Below the pieces are notes generated by a model. That model saw only the letters and a program-made list of their open reading frames with translations, searched no databases and was not told the origin of the DNA. A program made the position numbers and the translations under genes. Shown one piece after another: positions 8,348-15,922 of a stretch of DNA of 64,000 nucleotides; the first letter of the stretch is position 1; each line of letters starts with the position of its first letter. The stretch covers positions 1-64,000 of the forward strand of contig JABFGJ010000004.1 in NCBI GenBank assembly GCA_013112545.1. Direction: 5' to 3'. This DNA is from Bacteroidota bacterium. GTDB taxonomy: Bacteria > Bacteroidota > Bacteroidia > Flavobacteriales_E > Vicingaceae.

Positions 8348-9586
8348 TTGAAAACAATACAAACTTTCCAACTAGAATTTGAACAAATTCGACAACAAAC
8401 AGAACACCTCGTTAGTTTTCTTGAAGTTGAAGATTTTGCATCTCAACCCATTGTTGACGTTAGTCCACCAAAATGGCATTTAGGGCATACAACTTGGTTT
8501 TTCGAAAATTTTATTTTAGCTAAATATGTAAAGAACTATAAGTTGTTTGACTCGCGATTTAACTATATTTTCAATAGTTATTATGTGAGCCAAGGAGATA
8601 GGTTGGCTAGACATAATAGAGGTACTTTAAACAGGCCGACAACTGCCCAAATTTTTAATTATCGTCAATACGTAAATCAAGGTATAATAAACTATTTAAA
8701 TTCTAACCAAGTAGAACTTGAGGCATTGAAATTTTTAGAAATAGGTTTAAACCATGAGCAACAACATCAAGAATTATTGATTACTGATATTAAATATATC
8801 TTTAGTCAAAATCCACTAAAACCTACCTTTTTTAATGGAAAAAAGTCAATAAGTACTTATCAACAAGTAGATTTATTAACTGTAAAAGAAGGGCTTTACG
8901 AAATTGGTCATAACAGCGATGACTTTTGCTTTGACAATGAGTTGGGAAGACACAAAGTTTTTATAAATCAATTTAAATTTCAAAATCGTTTAGTAAGCAA
9001 TAAAGAGTATTTAGAATTTATAGAAGATCAAGGATATAATCGTGCAGAGCTGTGGTTGTCTGAGGGCTGGGACTGGGTATGCTTAAATAAAATAACTGCT
9101 CCAAAGTACTGGTTTGTTGAAGACGACATTTGGAAAAATTACACTGTTTTTGGAGTTCAAGAAATAGACTGGAATGATACCTTGTGCCACATTAGTTTCT
9201 ACGAAGCTGAAGCTTATGCAAGATGGAAGAATATGCGACTACTAACTGAACAAGAATGGGAGGTTGCAGCCAATTTATTTAGTGAAAAAAGCTCAAAAAA
9301 TCATTTTCAAGAACTAGGGGTTTTTCATCTAAATAATGCAATAGATATTCAGTTGCTTGGCTCTGCCTGGGAGTGGACAAATAGTGCCTATTTACCATAT
9401 CCCAACTACAATCAGGCTGATGGCGCATTGGGTGAGTATAATGGAAAATTTATGGTAAATCAAATTGTACTAAGGGGTGGATCATGTGCTACTCCGATGA
9501 ATCATTTTAGAATAAGTTACCGAAATTTTTTTCACCCCCATTTAAGATGGCAATTCACAGGAATAAGATTAGCCGAAAAGAAATAG
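8348..9586 (+). CDS. egtB: Ergothioneine biosynthesis sulfoxide synthase EgtB
   Basis: EgtB is an iron- and oxygen-dependent enzyme that joins trimethylhistidine (hercynine) to a thiol donor to form the sulfoxide precursor of ergothioneine. The 412-residue protein has an N-terminal DinB-like domain with the iron-ligand pattern (WHLGHTTW near residue 47 and LNHEQQH at 136 and 140), then a formylglycine-generating-enzyme/C-type-lectin-like domain ending in RISYRNFFHPHLRWQFTGIRLA. The start is TTG and there is no better ATG. Only one base separates it from egtD. No egtA, egtC or C-S lyase gene is next to it, so the final step would be encoded elsewhere. Confidence 0.93.
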   Translation: MKTIQTFQLEFEQIRQQTEHLVSFLEVEDFASQPIVDVSPPKWHLGHTTWFFENFILAKYVKNYKLFDSRFNYIFNSYYVSQGDRLARHNRGTLNRPTTAQIFNYRQYVNQGIINYLNSNQVELEALKFLEIGLNHEQQHQELLITDIKYIFSQNPLKPTFFNGKKSISTYQQVDLLTVKEGLYEIGHNSDDFCFDNELGRHKVFINQFKFQNRLVSNKEYLEFIEDQGYNRAELWLSEGWDWVCLNKITAPKYWFVEDDIWKNYTVFGVQEIDWNDTLCHISFYEAEAYARWKNMRLLTEQEWEVAANLFSEKSSKNHFQELGVFHLNNAIDIQLLGSAWEWTNSAYLPYPNYNQADGALGEYNGKFMVNQIVLRGGSCATPMNHFRISYRNFFHPHLRWQFTGIRLAEKK

Positions 9587-9587
9587 G

Positions 9588-10565
9588 ATGACAGATAACA
9601 ATGCAATAAACAACCAATTTGCTGAAGATTTAAGGAGGGGTTTAAATCAGAAGCCCAAACGTTTGTATTCCAAATATTTTTATGATGAAATTGGAGATAA
9701 ACTCTTTCAAGACATCATGAACATGGAAGAATATTATTTAACAAAGTCTGAATTTGAGATAATTTCAACTCAAAAAAATGAAATATTAAATGAAATTTAT
9801 CAACATAAAGAACCATTTCAGTTGATAGAGTTTGAAGCCGGAGATGGCTTGAAAACCAAGGTATTATTAAAATATTTTGAGCAATTGAATGTTGATTTTG
9901 AATATGTTCCTATAGATATTTCAGAACATGTATTAAGTCAATTAACTGCAGATTTATCAAAAGAATTACCAAATTTAAAAGTAAATCATCAAGTTGACAC
10001 ATATATAGGAGCACTCGAAAAACTATCAAAAGATAGGAGAAAAGTAATTCTATTTATGGGCAGCAATGTGGGCAATTTTAGCTATAACGAAGCAATTGTT
10101 TTTTTAACTAAAATCTCTGAAAAGCTCAACAAGGGAGATCGGTTGATTATGGGAGTTGATTTAAAAAAACACCCTGAAAAAGTACTTGCTGCCTACAACG
10201 ATAAAAACTGGATTACTCGTGCATTTAATTTGAACTTATTAAATCGAATAAACAAGGAGTTTCATTCTAATTTCGACCTTACTAAGTTTGATCACTATCC
10301 AACTTACGACCCTATTTCAGGAGAAACAAAAAGTTATTTAATTAGTCAGACGGCACAAACTGTATTTATAAAAGATTTAAATATGATGGTGGAATTGGAA
10401 ACAGGAGAGCCTATTTTTATGGAAATTTCAAAAAAGTATAGTTTAAAGGACCTTGAACAATTAGCAAAAGAGACTGGGTTTAAAATAAATAAAAACCTGT
10501 TGGATTGTAAACACTATTTTGTAGATACCATTTGGGAAAAAAATTATGAAGGCAATTTGGAATAA
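9588..10565 (+). CDS. egtD: L-histidine N-alpha-methyltransferase EgtD
   Basis: EgtD trimethylates the alpha-amino group of histidine with S-adenosylmethionine to give hercynine, the first step of ergothioneine synthesis. The 325-residue protein shows the family start (LYSKYFYDEIGDKLF, then MEEYYLTKSE), an SAM motif I written as EFEAGDGLKT at residues 81-90, and the FMGSNVGNF loop at about 156-164. Glu83 stands where a glycine is usual in motif I. The gene follows egtB by one base and overlaps the DUF427 gene by 20 bases, so the three are almost certainly one operon. Confidence 0.93.
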   Translation: MTDNNAINNQFAEDLRRGLNQKPKRLYSKYFYDEIGDKLFQDIMNMEEYYLTKSEFEIISTQKNEILNEIYQHKEPFQLIEFEAGDGLKTKVLLKYFEQLNVDFEYVPIDISEHVLSQLTADLSKELPNLKVNHQVDTYIGALEKLSKDRRKVILFMGSNVGNFSYNEAIVFLTKISEKLNKGDRLIMGVDLKKHPEKVLAAYNDKNWITRAFNLNLLNRINKEFHSNFDLTKFDHYPTYDPISGETKSYLISQTAQTVFIKDLNMMVELETGEPIFMEISKKYSLKDLEQLAKETGFKINKNLLDCKHYFVDTIWEKNYEGNLE

Positions 10566-10824
10566 TCAAGTCATAGCGGCAAGCGATGATATAATAGTGG
10601 TAGAGGAGAACCCTTATTTCCCTTTAAGTTCAGTTAATAAACAGTTTTTAATCGAGAGCAATACAGAAACAATTTGCCCTTGGAAAGGAACTGCATCTTA
10701 TTTTTCAATAAAAATAGGGGACAATATAAATGAAGATGCAGCTTGGTATTATAAAAACCCTAATGAAGCAGCAAAAGAAATAGAAAATAGAATTGCTTTT
10801 TGGAAAGGTGTTAGAATTAAATGA
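10546..10824 (+). CDS. DUF427 domain protein
   Basis: This 92-residue protein matches the small DUF427 family over its whole length (VVEENPYFPLSSV, CPWKGTASYFSI, AAWYYKNPNEAA and a conserved C-terminal FWKGV). The function of the family is unknown. It starts inside the last 20 bases of egtD, which implies translational coupling with the ergothioneine genes and suggests a role linked to that pathway. No signal peptide is seen, so the protein should be cytoplasmic. Confidence 0.88.
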   Translation: MKAIWNNQVIAASDDIIVVEENPYFPLSSVNKQFLIESNTETICPWKGTASYFSIKIGDNINEDAAWYYKNPNEAAKEIENRIAFWKGVRIK

Positions 10825-10855
10825 TTGATTAAATCCATGTATGTACATATATTTG
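10825..10855 (+). promoter_or_regulatory. Promoter with overlapping palindrome before marR gene
   Basis: A -33 TTG (10825-10827) and a -7 TATATTTG (10848-10855) are 20 bases apart, which fits Bacteroidota spacing. A 16-bp inverted repeat, ATGTATGTACATATAT (10837-10852, one mismatch per half-site), overlaps the -7 element. This is the expected place for an operator bound by the MarR protein encoded just downstream. Confidence 0.55.
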
Positions 10856-10868
10856 TTTTTTTTAAGTC

Positions 10869-11318
10869 ATGAAAATACAAGAAGAGATTAAGCAATCTGC
10901 TTTTAAGAATGAATATCAGAAACTATTAATCAATCAATTATTTACAGGAAAATGGGTAGGGGAGTTGGTCAGTCAGCACTTAAAACCATTTGGCTTGTCA
11001 AATCAACAATACAATGTACTGAGAATTCTTAGGGGAAAAGCTGGCAAACCCACAAGTGTCAATGAGATTTCTGATCGTATGATTGATAAAATGTCAAATG
11101 TATCTCGATTAATAGACAAATTGAAAGTCAAAAAATTGCTTAGACGCAAAACAAACAGTCAAGATAGACGACAAGTTGACATAGAAATCACTCCTTTGGG
11201 TCTGGAAATGTTGGCCGAAATTGACTTAATAGATTTTAAATTATATGAGAATCTTCACAAACTAAGTGTAGAAGAAGCTAAACAGTTAAATGAATTATTA
11301 GATAAATTAAGAAGTTAA
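10869..11318 (+). CDS. MarR-family transcriptional regulator
   Basis: This is a 149-residue winged-helix regulator of the MarR family. The central helix-turn-helix (LRGKAGKPTSVNEISDRMIDKMSNVSRLIDKLKVKKLLRRKT, about residues 57-98) is followed by the beta-wing SQDRRQVDIEIT and a C-terminal dimerisation helix. It is one base upstream of a nitroreductase gene, which is its likely target along with its own promoter. MarR proteins often respond to oxidants or phenolic compounds, but the ligand here is unknown. It begins 44 bases after the ergothioneine operon and has its own predicted promoter. Confidence 0.9.
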   Translation: MKIQEEIKQSAFKNEYQKLLINQLFTGKWVGELVSQHLKPFGLSNQQYNVLRILRGKAGKPTSVNEISDRMIDKMSNVSRLIDKLKVKKLLRRKTNSQDRRQVDIEITPLGLEMLAEIDLIDFKLYENLHKLSVEEAKQLNELLDKLRS

Positions 11319-11319
11319 G

Positions 11320-11886
11320 ATGAATATATCAGAAGGAATTAAAAATAGATGGAGCCCGAGAGCCTTCGATTCAAAGGCAATAGACGAAGAAATTCTAAAA
11401 GAAATTTTTATAGCCGCTGGTTCAGCACCAAGTGCATTTAATGAGCAACCATGGCGATACCTTGTTGGCATTAAGGGTGACAAAACCTATGATAAAATTT
11501 TTAATTGCTTAGATGAATTTAATCAAAAATGGGCCATTACTGCTCCTGTCTTAGCGATAGGCTTAATTAGTAAATCTTTTTCAAAAAACAATAAAGCCAA
11601 TCATTATGCTAAGCATGACCTTGGTTCTGCAACAGCCTATTTAACAATGCGTGCTATTGAAGCAAATGTTTATGTACATCAAATGGCTGGGTTTAGCACA
11701 AATGAAGTATTGAAGCAATTTGATGTGTCAACTGATTTTGAAGCAATAACAGCTATTGCATTAGGATTTACTGGTGATATAAATAACCTTCCACAAGAAT
11801 ATCAAGCTGGTGAAAAAAAGCGAACCCCTCGTAAAGAAATCAATGAAATTGTATTCTATGAAACATGGAATAAGCCAAAGTTCTAA
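11320..11886 (+). CDS. Nitroreductase-family FMN oxidoreductase
   Basis: This 188-residue protein has the nitroreductase fold, with the FMN-binding RWSPRAFDSKAI at the N-terminus, APSAFNEQPWRY at about residues 37-48, and the helical dimer core (HDLGSATAYLTMRA). Such enzymes reduce nitro-aromatics, quinones or related compounds with NAD(P)H; the physiological substrate cannot be told. It forms a two-gene unit with the MarR regulator (one-base gap), so induction by an electrophile or nitro-compound is likely. Confidence 0.87.
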   Translation: MNISEGIKNRWSPRAFDSKAIDEEILKEIFIAAGSAPSAFNEQPWRYLVGIKGDKTYDKIFNCLDEFNQKWAITAPVLAIGLISKSFSKNNKANHYAKHDLGSATAYLTMRAIEANVYVHQMAGFSTNEVLKQFDVSTDFEAITAIALGFTGDINNLPQEYQAGEKKRTPRKEINEIVFYETWNKPKF

Positions 11887-11976
11887 TTTTCAATCCATAG
11901 AATAGAATAATCCTATTGAATGCGGATAAATTGCATTTCAAATGACCGAAATGGAAATTAAGGGCTTCTATTTATT

Positions 11977-11984
11977 TATATTTG
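11977..11984 (+). promoter_or_regulatory. Possible -7 promoter element, ilvE
   Basis: TATATTTG fits TAnnTTTG and lies 21 bases upstream of the ATG at 12006. No good -33 TTG was found at the right spacing. Confidence 0.45.
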
Positions 11985-12005
11985 TTTTTATAAAATTATT
12001 TGGGA

Positions 12006-13076
12006 ATGGAAGTAGTAGAAAATACATTTGAGGTTGAACGAGTAAAAAAATCAAAAGTTACTGAAACAGATTTTGGCAATTTACAATTTGGTAGAGTCTT
12101 TTCTGACCATATGTTTATTGCAGAATATGCGGATGGTAAGTGGGGAAAAGCTAAAATCCAACCTTATCAAAATTTATCTATTTCGCCCGCTTCTTGCGTT
12201 TTTCATTACGGACAAGCAATTTTCGAAGGTTTAAAAGCATACCGATCTACTAAAGGAGAAATCGTTTTATTTAGACCCGATCAAAATCACCTAAGATTAA
12301 ATAAGTCTGCACTTAGAATGTGTATGCCTGAAGTGCCCAAACATTTTTTTATTGAAGGATTAAAGCAATTAATTGATATTGATAGAAATTGGATACCCGA
12401 AGGTGATGATTTGTCATTATACATTAGACCATTTTTAATAGCAGATGAAGCTTTTTTGGGAGTTAAACCTAGCTCTCGATACAAGTTTATGATTATTACT
12501 TCTCCAACTTCAACCTACTATACAGGAGCTGTAAAAGTAAAGGTTGAAAATCATTATAGTAGAGCTTGCCAAGGAGGAATAGGTGCTGCAAAAGCTGCAG
12601 CAAATTATGCCGCTTCAATATTTCCTGCTACACAAGCACAAAAGCAAGGATATCACCAATTAATTTGGACAGATGCCAATGAGCATAAATACATAGAAGA
12701 ATGCGGCACTATGAATATTATGTTTGTTATAAATGGCAACTTAATTACCCCTTCTATAGAACGAGATACTATACTTCCAGGAATAACAAGGGCAAGCATA
12801 TTGCAACTTGCCAAAAAATGGAATATGAACATTGAAGAAAGAAGAATATCCGTTGATGAGGTATTAGCAGCTATTAAAAACAATAGCTTAGAAGAAGCTT
12901 TTGGCGTTGGAACTGCTGCAACAATCGCTCCTTTTTCAAACATTGGAATTGGAGAAAATGATTATGAATTAAGCGATTTCAACACATGGAAATTCTCTAA
13001 TAAAGCCAAAGATTATTTAGATCAAGTAAAAAGGGGAACTCAGGAAGACGAGTTTAATTGGACAATAAAATTTTGA
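12006..13076 (+). CDS. ilvE: Branched-chain amino acid aminotransferase
   Basis: This PLP-dependent class IV aminotransferase interconverts leucine, isoleucine and valine with their 2-oxo acids. The 356-residue protein carries the PLP lysine in GIGAAKAAANYAAS (Lys196 from the ATG), the substrate loop YGQAIFEGLKAYR, and the EECGTMNIMFV and LPGITRASIL motifs typical of the type II bacterial and eukaryotic enzyme. A TTG two codons upstream could also serve, but the ATG is preferred. The gene is single, with its own promoter element, and is followed by a convergent gene. Confidence 0.94.
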   Translation: MEVVENTFEVERVKKSKVTETDFGNLQFGRVFSDHMFIAEYADGKWGKAKIQPYQNLSISPASCVFHYGQAIFEGLKAYRSTKGEIVLFRPDQNHLRLNKSALRMCMPEVPKHFFIEGLKQLIDIDRNWIPEGDDLSLYIRPFLIADEAFLGVKPSSRYKFMIITSPTSTYYTGAVKVKVENHYSRACQGGIGAAKAAANYAASIFPATQAQKQGYHQLIWTDANEHKYIEECGTMNIMFVINGNLITPSIERDTILPGITRASILQLAKKWNMNIEERRISVDEVLAAIKNNSLEEAFGVGTAATIAPFSNIGIGENDYELSDFNTWKFSNKAKDYLDQVKRGTQEDEFNWTIKF

Positions 13077-13086
13077 TAATCATTAC

Positions 13087-13527
13087 CTATTGCAATTCTG
13101 TTTCTTTAAACAGTAATTTCTGAATTCTAATGCGGTGCTTTCGTTGAAGTAGGATAGGGTATAGGTTGAAAATAACATTAATAATTGTCAAGCTGAATAC
13201 AAGTAAAACATTTCCTTTCAAACTCATTAAAACTCCATACACTTGAATAAATACGAAAGCTCCCAAGTGTCCAAACTCAGCTTGCTTAGATGAGAACATA
13301 AAAGCTTCTAAACCAGACTTTGTGCCATTAAAAAATGATTTCATTTTTGTTTTTGATTTCCAAAAAGTAAGCAGTAAAAATTTTCTAAAAAAGTGAACTC
13401 CCAGAAAATAATAAATCTGATCATTTAAGTTTTTATTTTTTACATGGTAATAAGAGTTTGGAAGTAATCTGGAAGTAGGAAATGAAAAACCGACAAATGC
13501 GAACATTCCAGTTGCCACAAGATTCAT
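13087..13527 (-). CDS. Membrane protein, glycosyl-diaponeurosporenoate acyltransferase-like
   Basis: This 146-residue membrane protein has hydrophobic stretches at about residues 2-14 and 105-127. The end NLYPILLQRKHRIRIQKLL and the block RLLPNSYY...YYFLGVHFFRKFLLLTFW resemble the small CrtO-type acyltransferase family of carotenoid glycosides and related Bacteroidota proteins; this link is from memory of the family and is tentative. The N-terminus looks short: the frame stays open upstream to about 13581 without a usual start codon, so the gene may be trimmed at its 5-prime end. It converges on ilvE. Confidence 0.55.
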   Translation of the reverse strand: MNLVATGMFAFVGFSFPTSRLLPNSYYHVKNKNLNDQIYYFLGVHFFRKFLLLTFWKSKTKMKSFFNGTKSGLEAFMFSSKQAEFGHLGAFVFIQVYGVLMSLKGNVLLVFSLTIINVIFNLYPILLQRKHRIRIQKLLFKETELQ

Positions 13528-13650
13528 GTAGAAAGCAATAATACCGATATAGTTATCTAATCTCGCACACTTCGTTCCTCGTTATCTAAGTATTCGGCAT
13601 TTACCAATTCTACGTTTTAAAGTTGGAGATTTATAATTATTTACGGCACT

Positions 13651-13791
13651 TTAAAACTCAATTGGTATAAATAGACTTACTCCGATTGAAAGACTTTGAT
13701 CGTTTTCTATAGTTTTTTCAAACAAACTTAGACTCTGGTAGGCTAAAAATAGAGTTAAGGTGAGATGTATTATAGCTTTAAAAACCTTCAA
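13651..13791 (-). CDS. Possible 46-residue secreted small protein or gene remnant
   Basis: This minus-strand frame starts with a TTG that overlaps the sixA stop codon (TTGA) and encodes about 46 residues. It begins with a basic-hydrophobic signal-like stretch (KVFKAIIHLTLTLFLAYQ) and ends with DQSLSIGVSLFIPIEF, an alternating stretch ending in phenylalanine like the last strand of an outer-membrane beta-barrel. The same TTGA overlap joins sixA to the gene before it, which supports translation. It may be a real small protein or what is left of a barrel protein after an internal deletion. I know no homologue. Confidence 0.35.
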   Translation of the reverse strand: MKVFKAIIHLTLTLFLAYQSLSLFEKTIENDQSLSIGVSLFIPIEF

Positions 13792-14282
13792 GAAATTTTT
13801 TTAGGATAATCATAGGATATACAAGTGCCAGAATTATTACTGACGTATTGCCAACTTTCAATAGGGAATTCAATCCCTACGATGCCACAAGTTGGAATGT
13901 TTCCAAAATGCTCGCCTGTTAAATCTTCGGCCAAATAGGTGAACCCTGGATTATGTCCAATTAAAAAAGCAATGTTTTTTGAATCATCAATCTGGTTTAT
14001 GATGGAGCTTAAAGTTTTGGCACTTGCTTCATAAATTCGAGGCTCTAATTCGATAGAATCGAGGTTAAAGCCTATTTGTGCAGCTAAAGATTGAGCAGTA
14101 GTAAAAGCTCTATTCGCAGAACTTGATATGATTATTTGAGGCAAAATACCCGCTTCTTTTAAGCGTTGCCCCATCACTAAAACATCTTTTTTACCTCTTG
14201 AATTAAGCGGTCTTTCAAAATCACTTAAGCCGATTTCATCCCAACTTGATTTGGCATGACGAATTAAGTAAAGTGTTTTCAA
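13788..14282 (-). CDS. sixA: SixA-type histidine phosphatase
   Basis: This 164-residue histidine phosphatase has the phosphate pocket LIRHAKSSW (His9, Arg8) at the start and the second histidine in LIGHNPGF. The short length and motifs place it with SixA, which removes phosphate from histidine-phosphotransfer proteins in some bacteria; in Bacteroidota the substrate is not established. The TTG start overlaps the stop codon of the upstream TerB-like gene (TTGA), so the two are probably translated together. Confidence 0.85.
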   Translation of the reverse strand: MKTLYLIRHAKSSWDEIGLSDFERPLNSRGKKDVLVMGQRLKEAGILPQIIISSSANRAFTTAQSLAAQIGFNLDSIELEPRIYEASAKTLSSIINQIDDSKNIAFLIGHNPGFTYLAEDLTGEHFGNIPTCGIVGIEFPIESWQYVSNNSGTCISYDYPKKIS

Positions 14283-14746
14283 TTGCCAATATTTATATCA
14301 AAGCCTTCATTTTTAATCTTATTAGAAAAAATAGGAAGAATAAAACTCTCTAAAAAGCTAGAATTAGATTTAAATACATGGCGAGAAAAGGATTTTAAAC
14401 TGGCAACTAAAGCCTTAGAATATACTTTACTCATCTTTGGAAGAATCTCGTTTATACAAACAATTCTACTTTCTAAATAGATTTTTTTGTCTTCCCAACT
14501 TTCAGGCAGGTTCGACATAACATATTCAAAGTTTTTTTCAAAAACTAAATCTGCCTCTTTATAAAAATTGTGAAGTATAGGTTCTGAGGTATAAGTCCTA
14601 AAATGAGCTAGTTTAATTGCCTCAGATTTCTCGTGTTCACTTACATCGCCATCATCTGAAATAGCAGCTAAAATTGCAACAATTGCTGGAGCTCTAAGTA
14701 ATATATCTCGATCTTCTTGGCTTAATTTTGAAATTTCTGTAGGCAT
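14279..14746 (-). CDS. TerB-like alpha-helical protein of unknown function
   Basis: This 155-residue, all-helical, soluble protein has a start (ILLRAPAIVAILAAISDDGDVSEHEKSEAIKLA) with the pattern of TerB/DUF533-like proteins: a hydrophobic helix, then an acidic loop (DDGDVSEHEK) that could bind a metal ion. This is a family-level guess. It is the first gene of a unit with sixA, joined by a four-base TTGA overlap. A -7-like TATCTTTG element lies at 14773-14780 on the same strand. Confidence 0.6.
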   Translation of the reverse strand: MPTEISKLSQEDRDILLRAPAIVAILAAISDDGDVSEHEKSEAIKLAHFRTYTSEPILHNFYKEADLVFEKNFEYVMSNLPESWEDKKIYLESRIVCINEILPKMSKVYSKALVASLKSFSRHVFKSNSSFLESFILPIFSNKIKNEGFDINIGN

Positions 14747-14772
14747 CTTAATTTTTTTATAAATGTAAATAA

Positions 14773-14780
14773 CAAAGATA
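14773..14780 (-). promoter_or_regulatory. Possible -7 promoter element, TerB-like/sixA unit
   Basis: TATCTTTG on the minus strand fits TAnnTTTG and lies 26 bases upstream of the TerB-like ATG at 14746. No -33 element is clear. Confidence 0.4.
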
Positions 14781-14831
14781 GATTAAATCGAAATTAAATG
14801 CTCATTTTGTAATTTAAATCTTAAATTTTTT

Positions 14832-15233
14832 ATGCACTTTAATCAAAAAGATATAGTTCATGAATTTACCTTTGTCACAAGCAGGAGTAGTGGAAAGGGT
14901 GGGCAACATGTAAATAAAACAGAATCAAGGGTTAGCGCATTCTTTAATGTTGTGGAGAGTCAATGTTTAAACGAAACTCAGAAAGAGCGCTTGTTGGCAA
15001 AATTGCAGCATCGAATTCATAAAGAAAGCATAATTCAGGTTGATGTTGAGGCTACTCGTAGTCAATTGAAGAATAAAGAGATTGCAATTAAGCGTATGAT
15101 AGAATTGATAAATGAAAACCTAAAGCAGGCTAAAAAAAGAAAACCTACAAAACCAAACAAAAAAGCAATTCAAAAAAGGTTAAAAGAAAAAAAGCGACAA
15201 GCAGAAAAAAAGCAAAATAGAAAAGCACTTTAA
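14832..15233 (+). CDS. arfB: Alternative ribosome-rescue factor ArfB
   Basis: This codon-independent peptidyl-tRNA hydrolase of the release-factor family frees ribosomes stalled on broken mRNA. The 133-residue protein has the catalytic GGQ in SRSSGKGGQHVNKTESRV (residues 18-35) and a very basic C-terminal tail rich in lysine, which in ArfB enters the mRNA channel. The absence of codon-recognition domains separates it from RF1 and RF2. It converges on the pseudouridine synthase gene with a four-base overlap. Confidence 0.92.
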   Translation: MHFNQKDIVHEFTFVTSRSSGKGGQHVNKTESRVSAFFNVVESQCLNETQKERLLAKLQHRIHKESIIQVDVEATRSQLKNKEIAIKRMIELINENLKQAKKRKPTKPNKKAIQKRLKEKKRQAEKKQNRKAL

Positions 15234-15922
15234 TGAGGAGGATTACAAACTTTCCAAATAGGATCTTTTTTGGGAGTAGGAGCAGTAATGGAGATAGGCT
15301 CTAAACTAACAGGATGAATAAATTCCAATTTTCTGGCATGTAAGTGAATAGATGCATCCTTATTACTTCTATCGAATCCGTATTTTAAATCGCCTTTAAT
15401 AGGGCAGCCAATTGCTGCCAACTGCGACCTGATTTGATGATGGCGACCCGTTTTTGGTAAGATTTCTAATAAAAAATAATTATCCAACTCTTGTATTATC
15501 TGATAGGATAACTCTGCTTTCTTAGAATCTTTTATTTCTTTAACATGAGCTGTTGATTTGTTTTTTTGAGGGTTACGATGCAAATAATGAATTAAAGTAT
15601 CAGAATTTTTTGGAGGTCTATTTTTCACTACAGCCCAATATGTTTTTTGAATGTCTTTTGTTTCAAAAAGCTTATTCATTCTGGGTAATATTTTGCTTGT
15701 TTTACAAAAGACAACTATACCGCTTGTTGGTCTATCTAATCGATGAGGTACTCCTAGGTAAACATCCCCAGGTTTATTGTATTTTTCTTTTAAGAAGTCT
15801 TTTGTTAAATCACTAAGAGGCCGATCACCAGTTTTATCTCCTTGCACTAAATCTCCAGATTTTTTATTGATGGCAATTAGATGATTATCTTCATAAATTA
15901 CTTGAATGTTATTTTTTTTCAA
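15230..15922 (-). CDS. RluA-family pseudouridine synthase
   Basis: This 230-residue pseudouridine synthase has the catalytic aspartate in GVPHRLDRPTSGIVVF (Asp63) and the C-terminal LPKTGRHHQIRSQLA motif. It has no N-terminal S4 domain, which fits small RluA/TruC-like enzymes; the RNA target is unknown. The TTG start lies inside the last 14 bases of the upstream PorE-like gene, which suggests coupling. It overlaps arfB at its 3-prime end. Confidence 0.88.
   Translation of the reverse strand: MKKNNIQVIYEDNHLIAINKKSGDLVQGDKTGDRPLSDLTKDFLKEKYNKPGDVYLGVPHRLDRPTSGIVVFCKTSKILPRMNKLFETKDIQKTYWAVVKNRPPKNSDTLIHYLHRNPQKNKSTAHVKEIKDSKKAELSYQIIQELDNYFLLEILPKTGRHHQIRSQLAAIGCPIKGDLKYGFDRSNKDASIHLHARKLEFIHPVSLEPISITAPTPKKDPIWKVCNPPH

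Noticed and set aside
13561-13650. Repeated TTATCTAA words near 13553-13590
   Set aside because: Too short and not arranged as an array; no CRISPR or attachment site is supported.
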